Shown here piece after piece: positions 17,241-26,698 of a stretch of 64,000 nucleotides of DNA. The DNA lies in NCBI RefSeq assembly GCF_009734405.1, contig NZ_CP046453.1:2542001-2606000 (forward strand). The letters run 5' to 3'. The notes beneath the pieces are model-generated. The model ran no database searches, was not told the DNA's origin, and was given only the letters and a program-made list of their open reading frames with translations. The DNA is from Corynebacterium comes. GTDB taxonomy: Bacteria; Actinomycetota; Actinomycetes; Mycobacteriales; Mycobacteriaceae. How positions within the stretch are numbered: the first letter of the stretch is position 1; every line of letters begins with the position of its first letter. A program made the translations under genes and the position numbers.

Positions 17241-17579
17241 CTAAGCCCGCAGGATACCGGCCAGCTTCCTGCCGCGGGCCAGCTCGTCGACGAGTTTGTC
17301 CATCCAGCGTATCTGCTGCATGAGGGGGTCCTCGATGTCCTCCACACGGATTCCGCAGACGACACCCCGGATCAGGCCGACGTTGCTGTTCAGGGCGGGT
17401 GCCCCGGTGAAGAAAACGCGCAGATCGCCCTCGAAGGTGTGCAACTGCGCTGGGGAATAGCCGGTGAGCCACCCGACGACCTGCTCGAGTTCCGCCACGG
17501 TCCGTCCCTTCCGCTCCACCTTCGCCACGTACAGCTTCCAGATGTCGGCGAAGGGGTAGGTGAAGACCCGCTCAGACAT
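17241..17579 (-). CDS. DUF2200 family protein
   Basis: A 112-residue cytoplasmic protein matching the DUF2200 family: VFTYPFADIWKLYVAKVERK, VVGWLTGYSPAQL, and near the end the conserved RGVVCGIRVEDIEDPLMQ followed by RWMDKLVDELARGRKLAGIL. No function is known for the family. Its ATG directly follows the stop codon of the VanW-like gene with no intervening base, so the two form an operon. Confidence 0.88.
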   Translation of the reverse strand: MSERVFTYPFADIWKLYVAKVERKGRTVAELEQVVGWLTGYSPAQLHTFEGDLRVFFTGAPALNSNVGLIRGVVCGIRVEDIEDPLMQQIRWMDKLVDELARGRKLAGILRA

Positions 17580-19301
17580 CTAGGAGCATCTGACGATGGG
17601 CTGTGGGTCGTAGACCGTGGTGTCCGTCTCGCGGGAGATCTCGTTGCCGGCGAGATCGCGGATGATGCGGGTGTCGGAGGTGGTGAAGCCCGGTGCGCCG
17701 CCGGAGGGGATGCAGTCGTCGCCGGAGACGGTCTGCTCGCGGGGCTGGGTGGGTGCCCAGCGGCCGCCGTTGACGGATTCGACCTGGGTGGTCTTCACAC
17801 CGGTGAGTCGGACGACGACGTCGCCGCCACCGACGGAAGTCTCGATTCGGACCGGATACGGGGAGGTGTTCTTGAAGCGCAGGTCGATGGCGCCCTCGTA
17901 CACGGTGGCCTCACGGCCGGCCGGGTAGCGGGAGATGTAGTAGCTGTGCGGGGTGTGGGCGGTGTCCTCCATGCCGGCGAAGTAGGCGGCGTTGTAGAGG
18001 GTGGTGGCGAACTGACTGATGCCACCACCGACGGCCTCACCTGCGCGACCGTTGATGATGATGCCGGATTCGACGTAGCCCTGGGCGGCGCCACGGGGGC
18101 CGGTGTAGCCGTTGAGGGAGAAGGTGGCGCCGGGTGCGACGATGGCGCCGTCGACCACGGAGGCGACCTTGGAGATGTTGACGCCGGAGGCCGCGGAGTA
18201 GCCGGAGGTGGTGAACTCTCCGACGACCTCGTCGAAGGTGGCGGTCTGTGCCATCTCGGTGGTGAAATCGGCCGGGTCGTCCTCGTAGACGGCCTCCCAC
18301 TCCCGGTCCTCGGGGGATCGGCTCAGGAGGCGGTCGTTGAAGCCCTCGAGGGTGGCCTCCCAGTTGATCTTGACGCCGTCGATGTGCGGGGTGATCTGGC
18401 GGGAGCCGCCCGCGAAGCTGATGCGGGCGTCCTGGCGGGTGGACTCGGTGGTGGAGAGTGCTGCACCCAGGATAGCCTGCGCGGCCTCGACGTTGATCTG
18501 GGTACGCAGCGTTTCACCCTCGGGGACGAAGGAGATCACCTCACCCATGCGGGCGGGTTCGATGACGCCGGTGACGTCGTCCCGCCCGAGCACGGAGATC
18601 GGTCCGGACACGGCTGCGGCTGCATCCCCCTCAGCGGCCTCCTTCACGGCCGCCTCGCCGATGGCCGGCGGCGAGACGTCCGCGTCGACCTTGACGCCCT
18701 CGGGGTCGAGCCAGTCGGCCGTGACCTCGTCCCGCAGTGCCGCGGGGTCGATGATCTGTCCGTTGACGGGCTCGGTGACCTCAACGCGGCCGTCGACAAG
18801 CACGACCCGGCCGTCCGCCGGATCGGCGCTCAGCTCGGCGTGCATGCGCCCGAGTTCGGGCTCGAGGGCGGCGTCGTCGGTGGCGGAGACGATCTCGGAC
18901 TCCTTGTCGGATCCGATCAGACCCTCCAGACGGAGGAATGGGTTGAGGGATTCGGTCCCGATCTGTGCGACCGTCTCCGCGAAGTCGAGGCTCAGGCCGG
19001 CCTGAGCGGGCACGAACTCGCTCATCCGGTCACCGGCGTTGACGGTGACGGGCCGGTTGACCACGTCGCCGAGCTCACGTTCGAGGGTCATCTGAGCCTC
19101 CTCGGGGCTCATCCCCGAGATGTCCACGCCACCGACCGTGGTACCGCGGGGGAGGTTTCCCTTGGTCAGGGCGTAGTCCACTCCGAAGGTGATGGCGGCG
19201 AGGGCGATCAGGCCCACGATCACCCCGAGGATGATGCGACGTCCCCGTCCACCGCTGCGCTGGCTTTTTGCTTGGCTCACCCGTCTCACATTAATGGCCA
19301 C
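17580..19301 (-). CDS. VanW-like membrane-anchored cell-wall protein
   Basis: A 573-residue protein with a cationic N-terminus, one membrane anchor (about residues 23-45, IILGVIVGLIALAAITFGVD) and an extracellular remainder. The mid region resembles the putative peptidoglycan-binding domain of YoaR-like proteins (GGVDISGMSPEEAQMTLERE). The C-terminal third is the VanW domain: GATFSLNGYTGPRGAAQGYV, GGGISQFATTLYNAAYFAGM and TPHSYYISRYPAGREATVYE. VanW proteins are thought to act on or bind peptidoglycan, but no activity is established. It is the first gene of an operon with DUF2200. Confidence 0.88.
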   Translation of the reverse strand: MAINVRRVSQAKSQRSGGRGRRIILGVIVGLIALAAITFGVDYALTKGNLPRGTTVGGVDISGMSPEEAQMTLERELGDVVNRPVTVNAGDRMSEFVPAQAGLSLDFAETVAQIGTESLNPFLRLEGLIGSDKESEIVSATDDAALEPELGRMHAELSADPADGRVVLVDGRVEVTEPVNGQIIDPAALRDEVTADWLDPEGVKVDADVSPPAIGEAAVKEAAEGDAAAAVSGPISVLGRDDVTGVIEPARMGEVISFVPEGETLRTQINVEAAQAILGAALSTTESTRQDARISFAGGSRQITPHIDGVKINWEATLEGFNDRLLSRSPEDREWEAVYEDDPADFTTEMAQTATFDEVVGEFTTSGYSAASGVNISKVASVVDGAIVAPGATFSLNGYTGPRGAAQGYVESGIIINGRAGEAVGGGISQFATTLYNAAYFAGMEDTAHTPHSYYISRYPAGREATVYEGAIDLRFKNTSPYPVRIETSVGGGDVVVRLTGVKTTQVESVNGGRWAPTQPREQTVSGDDCIPSGGAPGFTTSDTRIIRDLAGNEISRETDTTVYDPQPIVRCS

Positions 19302-19354
19302 GTGCAGGTTTGCCTACTTCTACGCCCCTCGAAACATCGCAGGTGGAACCGGCC

Positions 19355-20542
19355 TCAGGCGCCGGTGGACAGGAGTTGGAGTTGGACACGCTGCGCGGCG
19401 TCGTCGAGACGCTCCCCGGGGACCTCCCCGGCGGTGACCGCCGCATCGAGCGCGTCGATCGCCGCGACCAGATCCCCGCCGCTGGAGAACAGGGGCTGAT
19501 CGGCGCCCGCGCGAACCGCCGCGACGACCGCCTGCGGGAGGGTGTGACGGTCGGTGATCGCGCGCATACCGGTCAGATCATCGGTGTAGACCACACCCTC
19601 GAAGGGCACGCCGCCGGGATAGTTTCCGCTGCGCAACAGCTCATATGCCGCGGGGTCGAGGCTGGAGGGTGTTACACCGTCGCCCAGGCCGGGCACGACC
19701 ATGTGGCCGACCATCACGGCGCCGCCACCCTGTTTCAGGGCGATCGAGTAGGGCGGCAGATCGTGGGCGATGACCTGCTCCACCGGTGGCGTGACCGCCA
19801 GCTCCAGATGCGTGTCACCGCTGGCCTGACCATGGCCGGGGAAGTGCTTGAACACGGGGGTGACGCCCGCCGAGGCCAGTCCACGGGCGAAGGCCGCGCC
19901 GTACTCACCGGCCAGGTGGGGGTCCGTGGAGAAGGCGCGGTCGCCGACGATGTCCAGGCCGACGGCGTCGACATCCAGCACGGGCGCAAAATCCACCGTC
20001 ACGCCGTGCCAGCGCAGGGAGTTGCCCAGCTCCCGGGCATAATGCTCCACCTGCTCCGGCGACATCGTGGCGGCCATCTCCCGTGCGGAGATTCTCGGTC
20101 CAATCACGTGTTCATGCCGCTGGACCCGCCCGCCCTCGAAGTCGATGGATACGGAGAAGGGTCGCCCGACGGCCTCGCGCAGCGCCACGATGTTGCGCCC
20201 CGGCGTGGTCAGCAGCTCCGTGTCCGCCCAGCTGGTGATGAAGATTCCGCCGACGCCCTGCTGCAGTTTCCACAGCGCATCGTCGTAGTTGTTCACGCCG
20301 ACGACCATGAGCGACGCGGCCTTCGCGCGCTGTTCCCCGGGCACGCGCGCACCGGCGACCCCGGAGGGTTCCGGGGCCAGGCCCGGGGTGGGCACCGTCG
20401 CGCTGGCCGACGTCGCCGCAGCCGACGTCGTCGTCGGTGGCTGCTCCTGCGGATCCGCGCACGCGACCAGACCGCCCACCAGCGCACAGGCCGCGACAAG
20501 GGCGGCCAGGGGGCGGGCGGCATGACTGCCGATGATGCTCAC
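19355..20542 (-). CDS. nagZ: Glycoside hydrolase family 3 lipoprotein, beta-N-acetylhexosaminidase type
   Basis: A 395-residue GH3 enzyme of the NagZ class, which removes N-acetylglucosamine from peptidoglycan fragments. The N-terminus has a lipoprotein signal with lipobox LVAC (Cys28), followed by a Thr/Ala/Ser-rich linker. This places it on the outer face of the membrane, as in other actinobacteria. Catalytic-domain motifs are DFEGGRVQRHEHVIGPR, the KHFPGHGQASGDTHLEL loop with the His/Asp general acid-base pair typical of NagZ, and YTDDLTGMRAI with the nucleophilic Asp. It is divergent from the universal stress protein gene. Confidence 0.9.
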   Translation of the reverse strand: MSIIGSHAARPLAALVAACALVGGLVACADPQEQPPTTTSAAATSASATVPTPGLAPEPSGVAGARVPGEQRAKAASLMVVGVNNYDDALWKLQQGVGGIFITSWADTELLTTPGRNIVALREAVGRPFSVSIDFEGGRVQRHEHVIGPRISAREMAATMSPEQVEHYARELGNSLRWHGVTVDFAPVLDVDAVGLDIVGDRAFSTDPHLAGEYGAAFARGLASAGVTPVFKHFPGHGQASGDTHLELAVTPPVEQVIAHDLPPYSIALKQGGGAVMVGHMVVPGLGDGVTPSSLDPAAYELLRSGNYPGGVPFEGVVYTDDLTGMRAITDRHTLPQAVVAAVRAGADQPLFSSGGDLVAAIDALDAAVTAGEVPGERLDDAAQRVQLQLLSTGA

Positions 20543-20575
20543 GTAGTGCGTCCTTTCCGTGGATTACTGCGACGC

Positions 20576-20592
20576 GCACACTAACAGTGTGC
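20576..20592. promoter_or_regulatory. Palindrome between nagZ and usp
   Basis: A perfect GCACACT-AAC-AGTGTGC inverted repeat lies in the 110-bp divergent spacer, 34 bp from the nagZ start and 61 bp from the stress protein start. It could be an operator; no known regulator motif is recognised. Confidence 0.4.
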
Positions 20593-20652
20593 ATGAGGCG
20601 TCGTTAGACTGGGGCCACGAATACATCGGAAAAACGACTCCAGAGGAATGTG

Positions 20653-21126
20653 ATGTCGCCCGTGACCACGACGATGCTCATCGCCTACGACGGATCCCGG
20701 GAGTCCCGGCGGGCCATGTCATCGGCCGCCCGACTGCTGAACCCCCGGGAGGTGGAGATACTCACCGCCTGGGAGCCGCTGCACCGCACGGCGGCCAGAG
20801 TCGGCGGCATGTCGGGGCTGCGTCAGGCGGAGTGGGTGACGGACACCGAGGAGGATGATCCGGCCTACGCCCGGGCACGTGACACCTGCGAGGAAGGCGT
20901 GGAGCTGGCCGAGTCCCTCGGACTCGTCGCCCGCGCCCACCTGGTCGAGGCGAAGACGTCCGTCTGGTCGGCGATCGTGGACGCCGTACGTGTGCTGGAA
21001 CCTGACGTCATCGTCACCGGCACCCGGAACGCGAGCGCATGGAAATCCCTGTGGCAGCCCTCCACCGCGGAGGGCGTGCTGCACAACGCAGGCATTCCCG
21101 TGTTCGTTGTCCCGCCGGAGTCATGA
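20653..21126 (+). CDS. Universal stress protein (UspA family)
   Basis: A 157-residue single-domain UspA protein. The N-terminal MLIAYDGSRESRRAMSSAAR is the usual beta1-alpha1 with the conserved Asp, and the C-terminal VIVTGTRNASAWKSLWQPST and NAGIPVFVVP match the nucleotide-binding G-2x-G-9x-G(S/T) region in altered form. Some family members bind ATP; the exact role is unknown. ATG 20653 was chosen because AGAGGAA lies at 20642-20648; a GTG three bases upstream is also in frame. Confidence 0.87.
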   Translation: MSPVTTTMLIAYDGSRESRRAMSSAARLLNPREVEILTAWEPLHRTAARVGGMSGLRQAEWVTDTEEDDPAYARARDTCEEGVELAESLGLVARAHLVEAKTSVWSAIVDAVRVLEPDVIVTGTRNASAWKSLWQPSTAEGVLHNAGIPVFVVPPES

Positions 21127-21144
21127 AGAGTAGGATACCCAGCC

Positions 21145-21342
21145 ATGTCCTATTATTCCGATTCCCTCAACCGCCGCTCACTGAGCTCGGTGATTGCCAG
21201 CGCGGTCGTCGGCGTGGCCCTCGGAGTGGTCTCGGTCATCGGGGTCGCGTCCTTCTCCGGCCAGGACAACGTTCCGCAGGGCAACGCCGTGCCTGCGGAG
21301 GACGCACTGCTCGGTGGCCCGGAGTACGGCACCCGGGGCTGA
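21145..21342 (+). CDS. DUF2613 small membrane/secreted protein
   Basis: A 65-residue protein with one hydrophobic segment (SSVIASAVVGVALGVVSVIG) followed by a short polar tail ending GGPEYGTRG. This matches the DUF2613 family, to which M. tuberculosis Rv0236A belongs, and like Rv0236A it directly precedes aftD. The gene order supports the assignment. Role unknown; conserved proximity suggests a function linked to the arabinosyltransferase. Confidence 0.85.
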   Translation: MSYYSDSLNRRSLSSVIASAVVGVALGVVSVIGVASFSGQDNVPQGNAVPAEDALLGGPEYGTRG

Positions 21343-21361
21343 CCCGGCGCGGGGGAGATTC

Positions 21362-24300
21362 GTGCCGTACATCCTCGGCTGGGTGCTCCTGGCGCTGATC
21401 AGCCTCCTCCAACCCCCGGGTCTGGTCGCGGCCGACACAAAACATGACCTGGCGGTCGATCCCGCAGGTTTCCTCTCCCAGGCCACGCACGCGTGGACGG
21501 ACACCTTCACGCTCGGACAGCTGCAGAATCAGGCGTACGGCTACCTATTCCCGCACGGGGCGTTCTTCGTGCTCACCGATCCACTGCCGGACTGGATCGC
21601 ACAGCGCCTGTGGTGGCTGCTGGTCACGGGTGTCGGCTACTCAGGGTTCCTGCTGCTCACGCAACGTATCAACGTGGGTTCCCCGGCATTCGGGGTGTTG
21701 GCGTCGCTTCTTTTCGCCCTCTCCCCACGCACGCTGACCACGCTCACGGCCATCTCCTCGGAAACCTGGCCGGTGATGCTCGCCCCCTGGGTGCTGCTGC
21801 CCTTCCTCGGGCCTCTGGGCCTCCGCGCGGTGGCCGCCGCCACGATCCCGGTCGCGATGATGGGGGCGGTCAACGCGACCGCCACCATCGCCGCCTGTCT
21901 GCCCGCGGGTCTGGTCATCGTCTGGCGTCTCCTGCGTCGGGACGGCCACGCGCTGCGCACCCTCACCGGTTGGCTCGCCGGTTGCCTCCTGGTGAGCCTG
22001 TGGTGGATCGGCCCACTGCTGGTGCTCGGTCACTATTCGGTGCCGTTCACGGACTTCATCGAATCCTCGTACGTGACCACACGGTGGCTCAACCTCATCG
22101 AGATTCTCCGCGGCACCACCAGCTGGGCGCCGTTCGTGGACACCGAGCGCCAGGCCGGCCACCTGCTGGTCTCCTCCCCCGTCTTCGTGCTCGCCACCAC
22201 GGCCGTCGCCGCCCTCGGGCTCTGGGGGTTGACGCTGCGCACCACCCCGCACCGTCGGCTGTGGGTGGGCATGCTGCTGACCGGGGTGGCTGTGCTCGGT
22301 GCCGCGCATGGTCCGTTGGCCGGACAGTGGCTGACGCTTCTCGACGGCCCCCTCGCGGCCTTCCGCAACCTCCACAAGTTCGATCCCCTGGTGCGCATCC
22401 CGCTGCTCATCGGGGTGGCCGCCCTCGGTACGCAGCTGCGCATCCCCTCGACGTGGGGTGGCGTGCTGAACCCGGGACGTCGGGAAGCGACCGCCGTACT
22501 GGTGATCGTCATCGGCGTGGCGTCGATGGCCCCTGCCTGGTCGGGTCGGCTGCTGCCACGCGGTGCCTACGAGTACGTGCCCGCCTACTGGCAGGAGGCG
22601 ACCAACCTGCTCAACGCGCAGGCCCGGGGGACGCGCACCCTGATCGTTCCGGAGGCGTCCTTCGCCCGGCAGACCTGGGGCTGGACCCGCGATGAACCCG
22701 CACAGCCGCTTCTCGATGTCCCCTGGGCCGTCCGCGACGCCGTCCCGCTCATCCCCCCGGAGGCCGTCCGCGGCCTCGACGGAGTGATGGCCGTGCTGCA
22801 CCACGACCCGGCCGCCGGGGCCGACGCCCTGCGCCGCCTCGGCATCGGCGCGGTGCTCAACCGCGGTGACCTGGTGGGGGGCGCGGAGCAGATCGACGTG
22901 GAGAGGCTCGCCGGGGCGACAGGGTCCGAGGTCCACCGCTTCGGTGCGGAGGAGCAGCTGGAGGTGGTGATCCTCGATCCCGTAGCCGACCTGGCCCTCA
23001 CCGACCAGCAGCCCGTACGGGTGGCCGGTGGCGGCGAGAGTCTCGCCGTGCTGGACATGATCCACGGACCCGGGCCACGCGTGCTCGTGGATTCGGACGC
23101 CGAGATCGTCACCGACACCCCGGCGCTGACGGTGCGGCACTACGGCACGCTGGAAGGGGCGGTCTCCGCACCCCTCGCTGACCTCGGCGAGAGCGTCGGC
23201 TCCCGCAACGCCGTGCCCGACTACCCCTCGGCCGGCCCGTTCACGCGGGTGCAGACCCACGGCGGCACCGTCACCGCCAGCTCATCAGCGGCCGACGCCG
23301 GCAGTTTCGGCGGCGCCGACGCCGCCCGCTCGATCACCGCCGCCGTGGACGGTGAGCCGGACACCGCCTGGTGGCCCACCCCGGGACCGCCGGACGGGCA
23401 GTGGCTGGAGCTGGCCCCCGACCGACAGCTGGCTGACCCCGCCGTCACCATCGCGGCCACGGATGACACCACGATCGACCTCAACGGCCGGACAGTCGAG
23501 ATCGGCGAGGAACCGACGACATTCCACCTGCGCGGCACCTACGACACCCTGCGTGTGACGCTCACCGGCCCCCAACCCGTCGGTCTCTCCGAGATCACCA
23601 TCGACAACCACCGGCTCGAACGCGTAGTCACCGTGCCGGACACCTCACCGGACGTGCGCCAGTTCCTCTTCCAGCGCCTCACCCTGGACACCGGGCACCT
23701 CATCCGCGACTTCACCGCGCCCCGCCCGATGCAGCTGCTTCTCAACACCCCCTCCGACGCCGTCACCATCGACGACGTCGAGTACTCCCCCGGCGACCTC
23801 GTCGAGCTGACTCCGGGCGTGCACCGCCTGGCCACCGACGCGGAGTGGGTCACCCTCACCGAAGAGGGTTTCGACCCCTCACCCGCCTTCGGGTCCACCG
23901 GCCGGGACATCGCGGCCGCCGACGACACCGACCGGATACTGCTCACCGGGCGGTCCGCCAACCCCGGCCTGCAGGCCAGCGTGGCGGGGCTGCCCCTCGA
24001 GCCGCTCGTCGTGGACGCCGCCACCCAGGCCTTCCGCCTGCCCGCCGGCACCGGGGGAAGGGTGGAGTTCTCCTTCGCCGGCGACCCCGCCTACCGCGGG
24101 CTGCTCTTCGGTGGTGGGGCGCTGGCGCTGCTCACCGTGCTGGGTGCCGCAGTGGTGGTCATCCGCGGCAGGCGCGGGGAGTGGACGGTGGTGGGGCCGC
24201 GCCCCGGCACCGGCGTCGGCCTGCTGTCGCTGGGGGCGGTCACCGCTTTTCTCGTCGCCGGCTGGCCGGGGCTGCTGGCCGCCATGGTGGCGTTGCTGGT

Positions 24301-24553
24301 GCTGCGTGTCACCCTGATCCCCGCCGGACTCCTGGCGTTCGTGCTGCTCAGCGTGGCGGGTGCCTGGCTGGCGCGGGGGCCGTGGCCGAGCGGCGACTAC
24401 GCCGGTGATTCTGCCGCCCTGGCCCTCCTGCTCGTCGCTGCCCTGATCAGTCTCCTGCCCGGTTCCTCGAGGAATACGTGGCTGGCGGCCGCCACCGGCA
24501 CCGTGAGCACCAGCGTCACCGCCAGGACCGGCCAGAAACCCCCGGAGAAGTAG
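21362..24553 (+). CDS. aftD: Arabinofuranosyltransferase AftD
   Basis: A 1063-residue GT-C type membrane enzyme that adds arabinofuranose from decaprenyl-phosphoryl-arabinose to arabinogalactan and lipoarabinomannan. The N-terminal half is polytopic, with an early DTKHDLAVDP loop that fits the GT-C catalytic-loop position. The central part, GTTSWAPFVDTERQAGHLLV and GPLAAFRNLHKFDPLVRIPL, is characteristic of AftD (DUF3367 family). The C-terminal half is extracytoplasmic with a carbohydrate-binding-like region and ends in further helices. GTG 21362 was chosen because GGGGGAGA precedes it and the length fits corynebacterial AftD; the open frame reaches back to 21194 but overlaps DUF2613. The 3' end overlaps the convergent acyltransferase gene by 157 bp. 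Confidence 0.92.
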   Translation: MPYILGWVLLALISLLQPPGLVAADTKHDLAVDPAGFLSQATHAWTDTFTLGQLQNQAYGYLFPHGAFFVLTDPLPDWIAQRLWWLLVTGVGYSGFLLLTQRINVGSPAFGVLASLLFALSPRTLTTLTAISSETWPVMLAPWVLLPFLGPLGLRAVAAATIPVAMMGAVNATATIAACLPAGLVIVWRLLRRDGHALRTLTGWLAGCLLVSLWWIGPLLVLGHYSVPFTDFIESSYVTTRWLNLIEILRGTTSWAPFVDTERQAGHLLVSSPVFVLATTAVAALGLWGLTLRTTPHRRLWVGMLLTGVAVLGAAHGPLAGQWLTLLDGPLAAFRNLHKFDPLVRIPLLIGVAALGTQLRIPSTWGGVLNPGRREATAVLVIVIGVASMAPAWSGRLLPRGAYEYVPAYWQEATNLLNAQARGTRTLIVPEASFARQTWGWTRDEPAQPLLDVPWAVRDAVPLIPPEAVRGLDGVMAVLHHDPAAGADALRRLGIGAVLNRGDLVGGAEQIDVERLAGATGSEVHRFGAEEQLEVVILDPVADLALTDQQPVRVAGGGESLAVLDMIHGPGPRVLVDSDAEIVTDTPALTVRHYGTLEGAVSAPLADLGESVGSRNAVPDYPSAGPFTRVQTHGGTVTASSSAADAGSFGGADAARSITAAVDGEPDTAWWPTPGPPDGQWLELAPDRQLADPAVTIAATDDTTIDLNGRTVEIGEEPTTFHLRGTYDTLRVTLTGPQPVGLSEITIDNHRLERVVTVPDTSPDVRQFLFQRLTLDTGHLIRDFTAPRPMQLLLNTPSDAVTIDDVEYSPGDLVELTPGVHRLATDAEWVTLTEEGFDPSPAFGSTGRDIAAADDTDRILLTGRSANPGLQASVAGLPLEPLVVDAATQAFRLPAGTGGRVEFSFAGDPAYRGLLFGGGALALLTVLGAAVVVIRGRRGEWTVVGPRPGTGVGLLSLGAVTAFLVAGWPGLLAAMVALLVLRVTLIPAGLLAFVLLSVAGAWLARGPWPSGDYAGDSAALALLLVAALISLLPGSSRNTWLAAATGTVSTSVTARTGQKPPEK

Positions 24554-25524
24554 TTCAGTCCGAGGAGCGGGAAGGCGAGCGAGAGCATCGCCACGTGCCA
24601 CAGGAAGATGGAGTAGGACCAGCGGCCCAGCGTCTGCATCACCGGGCCTGCCAGCCAGCGGGATCCCGGCGCCAGGGCCTCCGGGACGACGATCGCGAAG
24701 GCGAACACCGTCCCCGCCAGCACACGTCGCATGAACTCCGCCGGCTCCGGGTGCGCGAGACCCACCGGACCGAACCACTCCTGTCCGGCGACCCACGCCG
24801 TCGCCAGGGCGAGCCACCACCACACCCAGCGGACCTCTAGGACCCGACGCACCCAGGCGGGCACCCTGTCCGACATCTCGGCGGCGATCATGCCCACCGC
24901 GAACCAGGGGGCGTAGGCGACCGGCCAGATCTGACGGTTGGAGATTCCGGTCTCCGCATCGGGGCCTGCCATGACGAACGGAAGCCAGGCCCACCCCAGG
25001 CTGAGGATCGCCAGGCCGAGGATCGCCAGGATCCGGGCACGCCGGGGCAGTCGGCCGAGGGTCAGCGCGAGCAGCGGGAGCGCCAGGTAGAAGCCGACCT
25101 CCACGCTCAGCGACCACAGGTGCGTGAGCCCCGGGGCCAGGCCGTCGACGAAGTAGACCTGGGTGAGGGTGAGATTGGCCAGGATCTGCCTGCCGCCCAT
25201 CTGTGAGGCTTCCGGCAGCAACAGGATCACCGCCACCACGCACACCAGATAGGCCGGCATGATCCGGCCGGTGCGGTTGAGCAGGTAACGGCCGATGGTG
25301 GCGGGAGCATGGTCATCATGATGGTTGCGCCACAACAGGAACGCCGAGAGCGCGAAGAACACTGGCACGAAGAAGTCGAAGCGCGCGAGCACCGAACCGA
25401 CCACCGAGCGGGGGTCGAGTCCCGTCTGGAAGGCCACGTGGGTGAGGACCACGCCGAAGGCAGCGACCGCACGCAGTCCTTCCAGTCCGGGGAGGCGACG
25501 CTGTTTGTAGGATGGAACGGACAT
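24397..25524 (-). CDS. Acyltransferase 3 family membrane protein, TmaT candidate
   Basis: A 375-residue integral membrane O-acyltransferase with about ten helices. The family R-x10-H motif in the first helix is GLRAVAAFGVVLTH (Arg18, His29). Further markers are FFVPVFFALSAFLLWRN, HLWSLSVEVGFYLALPLLAL, LGRWSYSIFLWHV and the C-terminal HVFLEEPGRRLI. In C. glutamicum an acyltransferase 3 protein at the matching position is TmaT, which acetylates trehalose monocorynomycolate so that MmpL-type exporters can move it. Context (aftD, DUF3068) supports the same role here, but sequence alone cannot fix the acceptor. ATG 25524 was chosen for its GGGAGG ribosome binding site. Confidence 0.85.
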   Translation of the reverse strand: MSVPSYKQRRLPGLEGLRAVAAFGVVLTHVAFQTGLDPRSVVGSVLARFDFFVPVFFALSAFLLWRNHHDDHAPATIGRYLLNRTGRIMPAYLVCVVAVILLLPEASQMGGRQILANLTLTQVYFVDGLAPGLTHLWSLSVEVGFYLALPLLALTLGRLPRRARILAILGLAILSLGWAWLPFVMAGPDAETGISNRQIWPVAYAPWFAVGMIAAEMSDRVPAWVRRVLEVRWVWWWLALATAWVAGQEWFGPVGLAHPEPAEFMRRVLAGTVFAFAIVVPEALAPGSRWLAGPVMQTLGRWSYSIFLWHVAMLSLAFPLLGLNYFSGGFWPVLAVTLVLTVPVAAASHVFLEEPGRRLIRAATSRRARAAESPA

Positions 25525-25601
25525 GCGGCACACCTCCCGCTCTGGTTGTCGTCATCGGAGCACGCCCGGGGGCGTTTCCGGCGATCTTAACGAATAGGAC
25601 C

Positions 25602-26693
25602 GTGCAAACCTTGTCTGAGAGTGTGTTCCGGCGCCCGCCTATCCGGCTGCTGCTGATCGCCGCGGTTGTGTTCCTGCTTGGTTCGCTCCTGCCACCACTG
25701 GTGATCACCCAGCTGAAACCCCTGCCCCTGGATCTGCAGGAGAGCTTCACCACCCGTCCGGCGGACACGGTCATGCTCGCTCCCTCCGCCGTCGATTCCG
25801 GTGCGGTTCCGGATCAGAACCGGGAACGCCCGGAATGCCGCGACGGCTCCTTCCCCGACGTGCCCTACTCCTGCCTCGTGATGGAGACCACCACCCACCG
25901 GGATCTGCGGGTGCACACCGGTGAGTCAGAGGAACCCGGCGACATCAACGTCGAGGCCACGACCAGGCTGCTGGCCGGAGAGTCCGTGGTCCTCGAGCTG
26001 AGGGACTCGCTGCGCCTGGACCGCAGCTCGACCTACCCCGTCGCGGATCCCGTCAGCCGGGTGGAGACGTCCGTGCCGGGTCTGGCCGACGGCACGAGCA
26101 CCGGCCCCTTCGTCCGGGAGGGACTGCAGTACTTCTTCCCCTTCCCTCCCGAGCCCCGTTCCTACCCGCGCTACGACATGATCGCCGAGCAACCCCTCCT
26201 GCTGGACTATGTCGGTGAGGTCGATCGCAACGGCCTGGAGACCTTCGAGTTCCACCACACCTTCACCGCCTTCCCCCTGAGCGACCCCGATGACAACCGG
26301 CCGCGACCGGAGGCACCGGAAGCTGGTGTCCTCGACTCCCTCCGGGCCTGGGGCACGGGTTCGCCCTGGTACGCCATCGACCGCACGGTGTGGGTGGAGC
26401 CGAAGTCCGGCACGATCGTGGACACCGCGGAGCGGATCCACGTCTACTTCGCCGTCGACCGCGCCCAGGCGGAGGAACGCGCCTTCGACCCCTCGCCGGA
26501 GTTCACCCTCCTCCACACCTCCTCCACCTGGGACGATGAGACGCTCGCCCGGCAGCACGACAAAGCCGCCGAGGTGGTGTCGACGCTGCGCGTGCTGCAG
26601 ATCTTCGCCGTCGTCCTCAAGGCCATCGCCCTGGTGGCCGTGATCTGGGCGGTGGTGCTTCTGCTCCGGGAACGTCGGGGGCAGGCATCCTGA
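25602..26693 (+). CDS. DUF3068 (PorA-family) membrane-anchored protein
   Basis: A protein of about 363 residues with an N-terminal anchor (RLLLIAAVVFLLGSLLPPLV), a large extracytoplasmic domain and a C-terminal helix (VVLKAIALVAVIWAVVLLLR). Stretches such as YPRYDMIAEQPLLLDYVGEV and GSPWYAIDRTVWVEPKSGTI match DUF3068, whose mycobacterial member Rv0227c sits in the same neighbourhood. The role is unknown, presumably envelope assembly. The start is uncertain: GTG 25602, TTG 25611 and GTG 25623 are all in frame and none has a clear ribosome binding site. Confidence 0.83.
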   Translation: MQTLSESVFRRPPIRLLLIAAVVFLLGSLLPPLVITQLKPLPLDLQESFTTRPADTVMLAPSAVDSGAVPDQNRERPECRDGSFPDVPYSCLVMETTTHRDLRVHTGESEEPGDINVEATTRLLAGESVVLELRDSLRLDRSSTYPVADPVSRVETSVPGLADGTSTGPFVREGLQYFFPFPPEPRSYPRYDMIAEQPLLLDYVGEVDRNGLETFEFHHTFTAFPLSDPDDNRPRPEAPEAGVLDSLRAWGTGSPWYAIDRTVWVEPKSGTIVDTAERIHVYFAVDRAQAEERAFDPSPEFTLLHTSSTWDDETLARQHDKAAEVVSTLRVLQIFAVVLKAIALVAVIWAVVLLLRERRGQAS

Positions 26694-26698
26694 GCAGG

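Noticed and set aside
17157..19499. 780-residue plus-strand frame across the VanW-like gene
   Set aside because: Gly/Asp/Val-rich composition with no domain, fully antisense to a clear VanW gene; a typical high-GC shadow.
21194..21361. N-terminal extension of AftD by 56 residues
   Set aside because: It overlaps the DUF2613 gene in another frame and reads as Arg/Ser/Pro-rich shadow; the GTG at 21362 has a strong ribosome binding site.
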